From: Tribonema minus
Lineage: Eukaryota > Sar > Xanthophyceae > Tribonematales > Tribonemataceae
NCBI GenBank assembly: GCA_017506865.1
Contig: JAFCMP010000543.1
Span: 310,001 to 374,000, forward strand
Direction: 5' to 3'
Length of the DNA: 64,000 nt
Shown here: in pieces, positions 36,701 through 49,000 of the stretch
Layout of the letters: each line of letters starts with the position of its first letter
How positions within the stretch are numbered: position 1 is the stretch's first letter
Made by a program: the position numbers and the translations under genes
The notes under the pieces: generated by a model
Database searches by the model: none
Told to the model about the DNA's origin: nothing
The model's input: only the letters and a program-made list of their open reading frames with translations

Positions 36701-39700
36701 CCAACACAGGATGAAGTTGTCCTGATATATTGCCTGAACATGGAGGTGCGGCGGCGCCTTATCCTCCCGGAGATGAGCCGCGCGCACGGCCGCCCCGTTA
36801 CGCAGTTTGTCACAGTGCTCGACCTCAAGTGAGTCGTACTTGCGAGTTGTGTACTTCAAGTGCTCAACCTCAAAAGCGTCAGTACAAGGATATCAGCTGA
36901 TGAAGCAATTGGCCGCGCGCACACCTGCCCCATCATAGTTCATGACGGTGGTTAACCTCAACTTGGACCTCAAGTGGGTCGCATATTTCTCGGCGAGTCG
37001 CACTTTGAGGATGGTCTACGGTACCGTCAGTGTCGTGTTGTGATTTTTTCTTTACGCTGTCTGTCGTGCGCGACGAGCGGAAGTAGCTCTTGACCTGCCA
37101 GGCTGTGGCTGCCTGCGCCCTTGCCGTGATACAATGTTGACGGTGTGTGGTGATATTTTCGCTGTACAGCTGGATATGAAGAGCGCATTAGGTGCGCAGC
37201 TGAAAGTATGTAACAAGATATGTTGCGCGCACGCACTGCACGGGGGCAGCGGCATGCACCACCTCTGCGGCAACGCGCGCGTGTATGGCCGTGGTGGATT
37301 TGTGTGTAAACTTTGAAATTTGCAACGATCATGATGCGTGTGTGCTGCGCAGGGGCATCGGTGCGCGCCACCTCAGCGTCGCCGCGCGCGCCTACATTCG
37401 CGGCCGTCGGCGCCATCTACGACGTCAACTACATCAGCTATGCTGCCACGATATGTGTGGACAAATGCAGATCGTTGTGTATGCGCTGCGCATCAACTAC
37501 TCACCAATAATGTGATTAACATAGCAGTACATATCATGCACGTGCACCGCGCAGAGGCATTGGTGCACGTCACCTGAGCGGCGACGCGCGCGCGTACATG
37601 GCCGCCGTCGGCGCCATCTTCGACGTCAACTACCGTGATATGGTGGCGCGCCTGTACATTGTCAACGCGCCGTGGGCGTTCGCCGCGGCGTGGCGCGCCG
37701 CGCAGGCAGTGCTCAGTGCGCACACGCTCGAGAAGGTGAGGCGGACCAACTTGAAGTTCAAGAATGATGGATTTTGACTCGTGGTCAATGACTGCAACAG
37801 CGGCGACCACCGTTATTTGTGGAAGGTACTTGCGGCTAACCATTCTTTGTCACCTAGTCTAGAGCTCTACGATATTTCGATTCGTTTCCATTCAAGTTAG
37901 CGCTGCACAGGCAGTGCTCAGTGCGCACACGCCCGAGAAGGTGAGTCGGCACGTCAACTTCAAGATGGCATTTGGACAGCACTATCTTGATACTGAAAAA
38001 GGATAGGTTTGAAGTTGGCGCCGGGCAGGCAGCTCAGCACGCACACACTTGCGGCCCACAGCGAGAGGTGAACATCAGCCCCGGATGACTTGGTGTGCTC
38101 ATGTTGCAACACATGCCCCAACGCAACATCCCTAAGAAAAGCCTTCTGGAAACGTGACAGCACTAGCTGGTCCTCGCCAACGCCAGTGCAGAGGCCCGGT
38201 TCAATGTAAGGAATGTGGCAGAGTGTGCCCCTCTCTTTGTGCATGCCGCATGTGCGCGTACTCTGGATCCTACTGCCTGCCCACATGCGCCGCACATCCA
38301 GGTGCTTTCACATTCCCTAATTCTAGCCCTAATGGCGCCACCCCTCAGTCACCTCCAACGCCAACCCTGATCACGACCTCCGCACGCATCACAGATCCAG
38401 GTGCTGTCAAACCTGGAAGATGTTATCGCGCCGGAGCACATCCCGCGCGAGCTGGGCGGCCTGTCGCCTGCCGCCATCGGACCGGACAACCCTATGTGGC
38501 TCGAAATCGACGCCGCAATGGCGCGCCTCGCCGGCGAAACCAGGTACTTCCAAGTACTATACACTGAGGGCGCAGTGCAGGCTCGATTGCTGCATAGGAT
38601 CTTGTTGTGGGTCCATAAACCCTAGGAGCTGCAAGTCCACGAGCACACTGTGCATGGCTGTGAATTCTGTGCTGCTCGACGCCGCAATGGCGCGCCTCGC
38701 CGGCGAAATCAGGTACACTGAGGGGGCGCAGTGCAGGCTGAAGTGCTGCATACGATGTACACTTTTTGAATTCTTGCTCAGGGCGCGAAAAAGCCCAGAT
38801 GGTGGATGTCCAGCTTGCAAAACCAGAATCTGCGTACGCGTTGTGACGCACATGGCGGAGTGTAAGGGGGGGGGCAGGTGGACGAGCACTGTGAGGGGCG
38901 GGAGATGCCATATGGCGATGTCATTTAGAAGTGATCGGCAATGCGCACTGGGGCACTTTCAAGGTGTTCACAAAGACGCATGGGATGTACTTCTGGCGTA
39001 CGTGAACCCTAGGAACACACGGGACGCTCCCAGGGGGGTCTCTGGTAACTGCAAGTCCCTAGGTACACTGCGCGTGGCTGTCAAATGTGTGCGGCTTGGA
39101 ATCGACGCCGCCATGGCGCGACGGCGAAACCAGGAATGCATCGCCGTCAGACGCGGGCTCCGACGCGCCATTGCACACACGGTCTTGTTGTCTGGTCGCT
39201 CAGGTGCAAGACAGGCAGGACGATGAAGACTGTGCCAGAGTGTCCGTTGCCTCATCGTGCAGTGACTCAAGCCGTAGGCGAAGGGTTCCAGTATGCTGAA
39301 CGTTATTTCCGCGTAGCGCCGCAACAGGGCATTGTGGCGCATGCAGTCCAATAGCCCACTGCGTCGTGCTTGTTTGCAGCAGGCAAAGGGTTAGGATGAG
39401 GGTTAGTGTGCGATTGGCTGCGCAAAGTGCGCGCACAGGCGCGGGGCGCATTGGTAGGTTCGCCAATACCTGATTCAACGCCGATTTTATGGCAATGTGT
39501 GCCCCTGCAAGCATGCACAGGCACTTGTGCACTGACGCCACCCACGCACACATCGGGGTGCAGAGGGATGGCGCAGCGGCACAGTTGCACCATCGCTGGT
39601 GTGACACCAATGGCTCGGGCTCGATGTCGTCCGTGGCTGCAGTTGCCCCGCTGGCTCCTATGCTGCCGCTGCAGGTGCCAGCGGCCGTTTGCGCGTAGGC

Positions 39701-40440
39701 TGCGCGGAATGGCTTACCCAGGCTCTGCAAGTATGCTGGCGTGCACGCGCTTTGAAGCACCGCGGCTGCTGACTGGCTCGATCACGTGCGTCAGAAGCAC
39801 CCTCACTGCAACAGGCGACCACTGACACAAGTGTATCTCGCTTGTATGCCATGCCCACAGCGGCTTCAACGATGACACAACGGCACAAGAGGAGCCTATA
39901 GTAGCAGCCACACAGGCGTCAGCCACAGATGCCGGCAGCGTCGACCGCGCTCCTGCTGCTGCCGCCGCTGCTGCTGCGTCTGCTGCAGCTGCCGCTGCCG
40001 CGACCAGCGCTGAGCGCAGCGCACCGCAGAGCCGGCAGCACGCGGGCCCGCCCCCGCCGCACGCCGCGGCAGCAGCCAAGCGGCATCACGCGCAGCGCCG
40101 CGGCGGCAGCAGCAGCAGCGCTCACGCACGGCGGCGAGGGCAGCAGCAGCAGCGCGATGCCGCGGCCGCACGCGGCGCCGCGCCGCAAGAGCCCGTGCAG
40201 CTACTGCTGAGCATGGGTCGGCACGCGGCGGAGGTCGCCACGGGTGCGGTGGCGGCGCTCGTCGCGGTAGTGGCGGCGCTGCTGCGGCAGGCGCTGCAGC
40301 TCGCGGAGCGCACGGCGCGGCGCGCGCTGCACGCGCTGCTGGAGGCGACCGGCGAAAACGGCGCGCATGCGTTGAGCGATGGGGTAGAGGAGGAGGGGGA
40401 GGGGGGGTATTCCAGCACCGGGGATGACAGCGAGGCGTAG
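33712..40440 (+). CDS. Sec14-like (CRAL-TRIO) lipid-binding/transfer protein
   Basis: Seven exons: 33712-33795, 34239-34853, 35857-36090, 36710-36828, 37555-37735, 38395-38543 and 39861-40440. They total 1962 nt (653 aa plus TAG) with all phases matching. The N-terminus starts with a short coiled-coil-like segment (QLSREVDELQSRLAAVEQ), then Pro/Gln/Ala-rich sequence including eight Gln. The CRAL-TRIO N-lobe begins LLSFLRPSKYDLEKAKDLM (~225-243) and continues with DREGRPVLYDRIG. The lipid-binding core aligns with yeast Sec14: VTVLDLKGIGARHL (Sec14 IMDLKGISIS), LYIVNAPWAF (YIINAPFGF), then EHIPRELGG (ENLPVKFGG). These proteins bind or exchange phosphoinositides and other small lipids at membranes. 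The last exon adds ~190 residues absent from yeast Sec14: an Ala-rich stretch, a hydrophobic run (ATGAVAALVAVVAALL) that could be a membrane anchor or amphipathic helix, and an acidic tail. The last junction (38543 to 39861) is the least certain. Confidence 0.86.
35730..35767 (+). repeat. Copy of the 5' edge of Sec14-like exon 35857-36090
   Basis: Encodes YDVEKAKDLMRS, against YDLEKAKDLMRA at the start of the true exon 127 bp further on. Both are preceded by C-rich tracts, but this copy is preceded by GCAAT rather than a clean AG. Confidence 0.85.
36261..36321 (+). repeat. Copy of the 3' edge of Sec14-like exon 35857-36090 plus donor
   Basis: About 60 bp nearly identical to the end of the exon (DRIGSADVGAMLRDPGGL) followed by the same GTGCGT donor and a similar intron start. 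It lies 170 bp into the downstream intron. Confidence 0.9.
37231..37440 (+). repeat. Two upstream copies of the 5' half of Sec14-like exon 37555-37735
   Basis: A diverged copy lies at about 37231-37293 and a better one at 37353-37440, which encodes GIGARHLSVAARAYI before drifting out of frame. The true exon encodes GIGARHLSGDARAYM. Both copies keep an acceptor-like context, but only the third copy continues through the Sec14 core. Confidence 0.8.
37902..37940 (+). repeat. Copy of the 3' edge of Sec14-like exon 37555-37735 plus donor
   Basis: Encodes AQAVLSAHTPEK, against AQAVLSAHTLEK in the exon, followed by GTGAGT. It lies 166 bp into the intron. Confidence 0.88.
38672..39131 (+). repeat. 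Two copies of the 3' edge of Sec14-like exon 38395-38543
   Basis: Copies of the LDAAMARLAGE... exon end lie at about 38672-38712 (with GTACAC donor) and about 39094-39131 (diverged). Flanking intron sequence such as AACCCTAGGA and TGCAAGTCC is shared between the copies, so larger blocks were duplicated. Confidence 0.78.
38788..38992 (-). mobile_element. Copy 1 of a short repeat with an AAAAAGCCCAGATGGTGG end
   Basis: A ~200-bp segment in the last Sec14-like intron. Its body is the reverse complement of the segment at 41171-41359 (shared words include GCCATATGGC, AAGTGATCGGCAATGCGC and CACATGGCGGAGTGTAAG), yet both carry AAAAAGCCCAGATGGTGGA at their left end on the plus strand. This is what one expects if the element has terminal inverted repeats and each copy kept the opposite end. 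No transposase is recognisable. Confidence 0.55.
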
Positions 40441-43001
40441 GCATCGCTTCAGACAATTTGCACGCATGTGTGGGCTTGCCACTGAGACAATGGTGGCGTT
40501 GACGCGTACGGATTACGGCTCCTGCGTGAATGCTGCGGCCGCGCAGGGGCGGAGGAACAGTACGTGGTGTCCACCGCCAATGGCTGGTTCGATGGTGAGG
40601 GCGACCAAGACAGCGGTGCGCATCTAGACGTTACGTTGCTGCCTGCGCCTGCAAGTGGCTGCACCAGCTGCGATGAACGGAATGTCTTGAGCAGTTGCGG
40701 TGCTGGGGGGCGAAGCTGCTGGCTGTGGAAATGGTGCTGCTCGCTTGCACGTTAGGCACCAGTTGGGCTGACCTTCGGATTGTCGCATGGGCTTGGACGA
40801 GCTCTCATCACTCACAAGCCATCTCTGGACACTGCGCTCGTGCATGTCGTTGCCACTGTGCAGCGTTGGGGGACCCTAGTGTCCAGTCCCCTGGAGGGAT
40901 CTGTGTGCCCAGCGGGTGCAGGAGTGTAAGTATGAAGTGCAAGCGCTAGAATGACGCTTGCGCACTGTTGCCTGTTGCGCAGTGTACAGGGTGTACACAG
41001 TCGATCATGCCGATAATATAATAACTTGTCAACTTGTTGGTGGATGGCATTCAATTTGACGACAACCACACCTGGTCACCTGAGGTCTACGATCTTTTCA
41101 ATGGTTTCCATGACAACTTTGTTCGACCAATGTTTGTCTATCCATAACGAGCCTTCAATACATAGGGGGCAAAAAAGCCCAGATGGTGGACAACCATGGA
41201 CTTACAAAGAATCTACATGTGTCTTTGGGAATACTTTGAAAGTCTCAATGCGCATTGCCGATCACTTCTCAACGACATTGCCATATGGCATCTCCCCCCC
41301 CTTGAAGTCCCTGTCTATCTGCCCCCCTTACACTCCGCCATGTGCGTCATAACACGCAAAGCGTATACCATGCGGAGTGCTGCCAACAGAGCTGAACGGA
41401 CGTGCGCCAGTGCTACACCTCTTCGGGTTAGATGACTGGCTGCTCCAGGCACCGACCTCCTGATCGCATACTCCGTCACGATGGCGACAGCCTCCATGCA
41501 ACAGCTTCTGCCCCTGCGCCCAATGCTGCCAAATTACACGATTGCCGAAGTGGCAAGTTTGTACCAATTCTGGTCATAGTGACCAGATGTGGGTCTGTTT
41601 GGCCGCCTCTTGGTCACGGCAGCATCGCTCAGGATCCTCTGCAGTCTTCGCCGCCCGCGACTGCGCCTGTGCCTCGAAGCGAGCGACATCCACCATGAGC
41701 AGCAGCTGGCGCGTCACGTCGTCGTAGCCGGTGGCCGGTGTGCAAACTGCCGCCCGGCGACTTCTTGCACAGCTTGCAGCGCGCCGCCTGCTGCTCTACT
41801 CCGATGAAGCGCTCGCGCTTAAAAGGCCAGCTGCCAAGGCACTGTCAAACGCAGCCGTTGTAAAGTAGTAGATTGGCTCGTTGAGAAAGCCATGCCGATC
41901 GAGTGCATGTGGCGCTGCAATCAGAACCGAGCAGTAGAACCGAGCAGTGGTGTGGTCTCCGTTTACCGGTGCGTAATACTTCAACATCTCTGCCTCTTTT
42001 CCAGGGCTACATGGCTACTAAAAGTAAAGGACTTCTCTGGTAAAGTCGCTGAAGCAGGCGAATAGCTCTGCCATGATCGTGGCGCCGTCGCCACGATACC
42101 CATGCTGCCCCTCCTCGAGTCGAACGGGGCCCGGCGACAGCCGCGGGGCGGCCAGTATCACGAGAATTGCTAGGAAGTTCTATTGATCATCGTCAACCCA
42201 AGTAAACGTTCCGTGGCCGCATCAACCAACAATGGGGCGTCGTGTGTCGATGAAAAGCCTGAACGTGGGTGCATGAATGCATACCTTTGGGATACCTCCA
42301 ATCTTGGGGGTAAAAGCTCCAATGCATGCGAAGCCACTTGGCAATGAGGAATCTACGGAGATGATCGTTGCGCCACTTCGGGTTGAATGCCAGTGGCGTG
42401 CTGTGGAAGTGCAATGACCGGGACTGCTGCAACCGCATCCGCTGCGCATGCGCAATAGAGCCAAGCTGCTCAGGTGGCCATCCACATAAGGCTTCGGGGT
42501 CCTGTGTTATTGTCTTGATAAAAGCACTGAGCAAAATGAACAGCAATGAGGGGGGCTTCGCTGTGTTGCTTGCCGACGCCCTTTGCCATCGCGCGAGACG
42601 TGCCCAGCGCTGCTGCTGTGACTACGCCGACGGCTAAAGGGAGCAAAATTCAATCAGAGATTTTACACACTGGCAGATACCACGGCATGTAGATCACGGC
42701 ATGTAGATCACGGCAGTATGTGTAGATCACCTATTCGAGCGAAGAGCTGGGGGTCCGCATCGGGGGGGGTTTTTGGGGTTGGTGACCTTCCCGTTGTCTG
42801 CCATCACGCATCTCCCCTACACACATCAGAGTGCGCGCAGTGTGTGCCTGGTTGGACGGAGCACCGCCGCCTGCCTCTATCTGTGAGCCGTGGCTTGTGG
42901 TTACGCTTTGAAGAATCGCTCAAAAACTCAACGGTGCCGAGGCACCTGCGACGCACCACATACAGTAGTACAGATCGTGCCACCCCTGCTGGTGCTGCGG
43001 C
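40441..43001. other. Intergenic region between the Sec14-like gene and myosin C
   Basis: Presumed to hold the Sec14-like 3' UTR and the myosin C promoter. Several open frames of 70-120 codons exist, for example 42193-42546 on the minus strand, but none shows a motif or exon structure I can support. Copy 2 of the short inverted element lies inside. Confidence 0.5.
41171..41359 (+). mobile_element. Copy 2 of the short repeat with an AAAAAAGCCCAGATGGTGG end
   Basis: Partner of 38788-38992 with the body inverted and the same terminal word at the left end. It could be a MITE-like DNA transposon remnant. An open frame of 79 codons crosses it without a known domain. Confidence 0.55.
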
Positions 43002-46000
43002 ATGGCGCCTCTGTCGATGCCTGAGACTGGAGGAGGTGCGGAGCTGCAGCATTTTCCTGCTGGCAGCCTAGTGTGGGCAGCCGACAGTGAAGGCAACTGG
43101 AGCCAAGCGAAAGTTGTCGATCAGCAGGAAGCTGCTCTGACAATCACATCTGGCTCCCGGGAGAGGACCATGGACATGGTGAGTGCAGCGGAAAAGGTGC
43201 TGATAGTACTTATGCTGGCATCTTCCCTTCAGGCGTGCGACATGCCGTGATGAGATGCTATCATAGCTTGCAGGTGACTCTTTCCTACTAAGTGATTTCT
43301 TTGGGAGCAGCTTGGATGGAGTATAGCTGTGTGTCAAGGGCAAGCCAGCAGTTTCGGAAGCAACAGACACATGTTTTCTCCCACAGCACACTGCTCTGTC
43401 TTTTTGCAGAGCCCTCTACTAGCGCGTTGTAGCCGGAATGCTGCTTTTGGTCTCGTTCCTCTCCGGTATGTGCTTCTTCTTCTCACCCGTGACTCGCTGC
43501 TAAAAATTCACCGCTGTCGCCGCCTCCGCTGCCTCCTGTTGCTCGCAGAAGCAGGAGCAGGTTCACATGCAGAACCCCAAGGTGGTGGCGGACATGACAG
43601 CGCTGCACCACATCAACGAGCCCGGCATTCTGCACAACCTGCGCGTCCGATCGGACTTGCGCAATCAGAGGCCCTACACATACATGGGGACAATTCTGAT
43701 CTGCGTGAACCCTCTTAGGACGGTGCCTGATCCGCCCATGTCGGAGTTTCTCGACGTCTCACTGGACCCGGAGAAGCCGCATCCTTATGCCATCGCTGAG
43801 GTACGCAACGGAAGCCACAGGGTTCTGATTGCACGCAATTCAACACCATCAGCGCATGCTGTCTGATGGAGCTGGACTTGCTGCTAGCACAATTCCTCGA
43901 CACCTGTGCGCCCAGTAATTCTAATTTGTAAAGCAACCGAAACCTCGAGCGTTCGTCTGGATGATGCATGCCAATCAGCATCAGCAGCAATACGTACCGT
44001 ACATACACAGGGCAGTGGCGCAACAAGCACCTGCATGCATCATCTGGTACAACACCTTAACATCGGAGCGGCACAATTGGGACAAGCAATGTTTTTGCGG
44101 CGCGTACGCTCTGTCACTGTGATGAGCCAAATGACAAATGTGGATAGAAGTACATCCCATCAGGATGTCACTGCCAGTTCATGCCGTGAACACGGCAAGA
44201 TTGGGCGGTTGTGCTGGCGCGGCGATTCTCACGCATGAGAACGTCAATTTCTGAGTTGTCAGTTTTTTTGGGAGAGTTGCGCATGGTCACCGCTGTGTTA
44301 GATGCACGCAGCAGACAGAAATTGGTGCACACATTTAGCACACGCGTGGTATGAATTGTATGTTCTAACTCACAATGCACTGCGCGCGAATCGTGCTGCT
44401 GCAGACCTTGGCACTCGCGCATCTGATGCACGCAAATCCCTCACCGCCACTGTACTTCTGTTTCCTCTCACGCAGCTGGCGTACCACCAGATGAAGCTGG
44501 GCAGTGGGGGCTGCACCAACCAGTCCATTGTGGTGTCGGGGGAGTCGGGGGCGGGGAAGACGGAGACCAGCAAAATCATCATCAAGTACCTGGCGCACCG
44601 GACCAAGGGCGGGGTGAGTACGGTGGAGTACACTGGAGTACACTGATGGACTGTGACTGAGGACGCTGGACTGGATGAGCGCCGTCCGTCGCATCTGCTG
44701 TTGTCGCATCTTGACCTGTCGTTCAGTACATGCGTCAACAAGTCTATTTGCAGGCACTGGGCGCTGCACTATTGCTCTCAGGCGTCTTTTACTTTGTGCA
44801 AGCGTGTATGCAGTGATTGGCGCACCCCTTCCCGCTGACCATTGCCGCCACTGTAGCGTCTGCTTGCCCCTCATTTCGTGCTGCTCACAGTTCCAGTATT
44901 TGACATTGTTGCCTGTCATGTGCGCCTCATGCAGGTGGGGGGTCTGGATCAGCGAGTCATTGAGTCATCGCCCATTCTGGAGTCGTTTGGCAACGCCAAG
45001 ACGCTGCGAAACGCCAACTCGTCGCGCTTCGGAAAGTTCCTGAAGCTGCAGGTGAGCTCAAGGGGGTGGTGACATGGCAGCAGGCTTCACAGAGTTTTCT
45101 CTCGTCAGGTGCTTCTCGGCATGCATCCAGCAGCGAAAACGCTGCCATTTTGCGCGGGCATGTCACGCTTTTGAGGCGGAACACGAAAGCGAGCGATTTG
45201 GTGCCGCATCTGCGGCTACATGCCCGAGTGTGTGTGAGGGGGGCGCCACACTTAATGGAGCGTCACTAGCCCGAAACTTCATGGAGCGTCACTAGCCACA
45301 AACTTCATGGGAGCGTCACCAGTCACCAGTTCAACTACGCGCACTTCACCTCCACACACTTTGGCACTCCCATTGAGCGCAACGCCCTGTACACGACTCA
45401 CGACTCGTGACTCACCCCCTTCCCCGCGCTTGCCCGCAGTTCACCAAGGACACTGCGGCGCTGGCGGGCGGCTACATGGAGACGTACCTGCTGGAGAAGT
45501 CGCGCGTGCTGTCGCAGGCGCGCGGCGAGCGCAACTTCCACATTCTCTACGAGCTCGTGGCGGGCGCGGACCCCGCGCTCAAGCGGCAGCTCGGCCTGGG
45601 CTCCGCGCAGGACTACCACATCCTGTCCCAGGTATGTATGGCTATTTGTCACAGGGTAGGTTAGGGTATGGGTGTAGGTGGGGCACGAACGCCGTGCGCA
45701 ACCCCGGCGGCGCGGTCCCGCGGCGGGTGGCCGCATCGCGCTGGACGGCGTCGACGACACGGCGCAGCTCCGTCAACGCAGACCGACCTCATGATTACCT
45801 GCAGTGTACATATGCTGAGCACTGTCGGCGACGCTGCGCACAGGGCGGCTGCGTTGCGCAGTCCCGCTACGCATACATACCCACCCATGGACTATCAAAA
45901 CTGAGCACTGCATCTGATACTGCGCGCGCAGGGCGGCTGCATCGCGCTGGACGGCGTGGACGACGCGGCGCAGTTCCGCGACGTCGTGCACGCGTTTGGC

Positions 46001-49000
46001 ACGGTGGGCCTAGACGCGGCGACGCAGGGCCAGGTCTGGCGCCTGCTCGCCGCCGTGCTGCACGTGGCGTGCCTCGCGTTCGACGTGGAGGAGACGGCGG
46101 AGGGCGAGGTCGCGGCGGTGCCCAAGGAGGCGCAGAAGGTGAGCGAGCGCGCGCGCCGCCGCGGCGACAGTTACGCTCAGACAGTTACGCTTCAGAGCTT
46201 TTCGCTCAAACAGTTTTGCTTGTAACTGTGGCAGTCGTTGGTCAGATGTTGGAGAGGCGGCAGGCGCCGAGGTCGCAGCGGTGCCCAAGGCGGCGCAGCA
46301 GGTGACTGGTGCTCAGAGCAGCCATGGCGTTGAAGGGCACGGAGCTGACCGCGCTGCTGCTACTGCGACGCGCGCTCACACCGCAGCGCTGCGCTCGCAG
46401 CTGCATCGGCCACAGCCGCCCGCGGGCAGCCCAGGCGCCGACGATGCATCTTATTGTACACACTGTAGCGGCGCAGGGGATTGCAGAAGGCGCGGGGGCG
46501 GTGGGAAGGGGGCAGGCGCTGCGTGCGCCTCCAAGTCTCCGTGGCGCGCGGCAGCGCATGCCCGATGTCACTTCCTGCTTGAGCTTCTTCGCTGATTCGG
46601 GTTTGTCTCCGCGCTGCTGCCGCGCGCCGCCGCTGCGACGCCACGACTTCAACTGACTCAGACTCCGAGTCAGAGGTCACCGGCACCTCAATGACATGCT
46701 GCCATCGTCTTGAAGTTGCTAATCATGTATATGCGTTTGAACTTTGCCGCGCGCAGCTCATCGCGGAGCTCCTGGGCGTGTCGGCGCGTGACGTGAGCGA
46801 CCTGCTCACGACGCGCACCATGACGACGCGCGGCGAGACGTTCGTCAAGCGCTCGGACCCCGCGGGCGCGGCGTACGCGCGCGACGCCGTCGCCAAGGCG
46901 CTCTACGAGAGCGTCTTCCAGTGGGTCGTCCGCACCGTCAGCGACTCGCTCGGGCGCGGCGGCGGCGGCAAACCTCAAGCAGGAGTTGAAGTTGGAGCGG
47001 CGAGCGCGCTGCCGTTCATCGGCGTCCTGGACATCTTTGGGTTTGAGAACTTCCCGCGCAACGAGCTCGAGCAGCTCCTCATCAACTTCACCAACGAGTC
47101 GCTGCAGGACATCTTCAACAAGCAGGTGAGGGGCAGGGGGAAAGAGGGGGGGGGGGCAACGTGTGAGGGGGGGGGGGGTGCACGGGGCTGTGCTGAGCAC
47201 TGCTGCTGCTGCTGCTGCCCAGTTGAGATTTGCCAAAGACCTCTATACTGCTGGCGCGTGAATTCTTTGGACCTTAGGTGCACGCACACATGTATCCTGC
47301 TGCCGCAAAATGAGCCTTGCGCACTCTCATGTCAACCCCTTTGTTGACGAGGCGTGCGAGGCAAATGCAGGATGCTGCGTTCACGGATACATACCCCCCT
47401 TTCATTTGCTACTTCTGTTCGGCCGCCACTGCTGCACAGGTGTTTGTGAACGAGATAAGCCTATACAAGCAGGAGGGCATTGAGGTGGCCGTGTCGCCGT
47501 GTCCCGACAACTCGGCGTGCATCCGGCTGCTGTCCGCCAAGCCGGTGAGTTCTTCGCGCAGAAGGGGCATGTATCATGTATTTGGGGTAGGTATGGGGTA
47601 CTTGGGGTATGTATCGGGTATAATAAGGCATGAGTGCGGCGTTTGCCTTCCGAGTTTGAAATCGATGCACTTGTTGCCATGCACAGCCGTGTCGCCAATC
47701 AGCACATGCCTACATACCTACCCACTGCTCGCGGAACGGTCATTGTACCTGCCCCTTGCGCAGTGCTCGACGCGATGCGAAACGCGTCCGTGCCAGCGGT
47801 GCGCGCCGCGGCGCCCCCGTACGCATCGCACTCGAAGCCTTCCAGCGCGCAGCTGCGTGCGCCGTTCCGCGACATGCATCACGAATCATGAACACGCGGG
47901 TCATCAGTGGATTCACATCTCAAAGAGTCTGCAGACTTCAGATGATAAAGCGCCCCGTCTGCAAACCCCCTGATGCCCCCCCCCCCCCCCCCCCCCTGCC
48001 CCCCCCTTTTCCCCGCAGTTCGGCATCATCAGCCTGCTCGACACTGTGTGCCGCGAGCCCGACCCGAGCGACAAGCGCTTCTGCGCGGCGCTGCACGCGC
48101 GGCACGCACGCGACGCGCACTTCCCCGCCGTCCACAAGAAGGACGCCAACGACTCCTTCATGGTGCGCCACTACGCGGGGCGCGTGCGCTACACGGTGGA
48201 GGGGTGGATGGCGCGCAACAACGACCGCGTGCCGGAGGCCTTCCAGGTGAGCGCTGCCGTGCGTATTGAAGTTGAAGTTGGGATACGTGCCGAAGGCATT
48301 CCAGGTGAGCGCTGCTGCACATGTGGAAGTTGCAGTTGCAGTTGGGCTGCATGCATGCGTGCGCTACATACACGGTGGGGCGCAACAACGACCGCGCGCC
48401 GGAGGCCTTCCAGGTGAGCGCTGCTGCACATGTTGAAGTTGAATACAAGCCCGTGTGCCGGGTTCCACGCGTATCTGCGCGCCTCACAACTCCCTTTGCA
48501 AACGCAACAGGACGTGCTCGGCGCGAGCAGCGTGTGTTGGCGGCGCGCGAGGCGGCGGAGGCCGTCGCGGCGGTCGCGGCGAGCACTTCTGCAGCACCAG
48601 CGCTCATCATACGCAATCAGCACACTCGCTACCTGCAGCACCAACAGCGCTGACCAACGCCGCGCCTGCTGCACTCCTCTTGTGTTATCACACACAAAAC
48701 AGGACGTGCTAGGTGCGAGCAGCATGTTGGCAGCGCGCGAGGCGGCGGAGGCCGTCGCGGCGGTCGCGGCGAGCGCGGCGCCGGCGCTGTCCGCGTCCGG
48801 GCGCGCGCGCGGCGCGGCGATGCGCAGCAGCCGCAGCGGGCTCGGCCTGAGCACCATGGCGCTGGCCAAGCCGACCGTCGCGCAGGGCTTCATGGACAGC
48901 ATGGCGGAGCTCGCACGCGTGCTGGAGCTCACCACGTGCAGCTTTGTCAGGTGAGCGCTGCTGCGGCGTTGGTGGCCGTCTGAGCCCTTGTGAGAGGGTT

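Noticed and set aside
42193-42546. 117-codon minus-strand frame with a LAFNPKW segment that faintly recalls hAT transposases
   Set aside because: The resemblance is a few residues only. No catalytic or zinc-finger context could be supported, so no element is called.
45307-46305. Plus-strand open frame of 332 codons in another frame
   Set aside because: It reads through exons 45440-45631 and 45932-46138 and the introns between in the wrong frame. The myosin frame has the conserved motifs.
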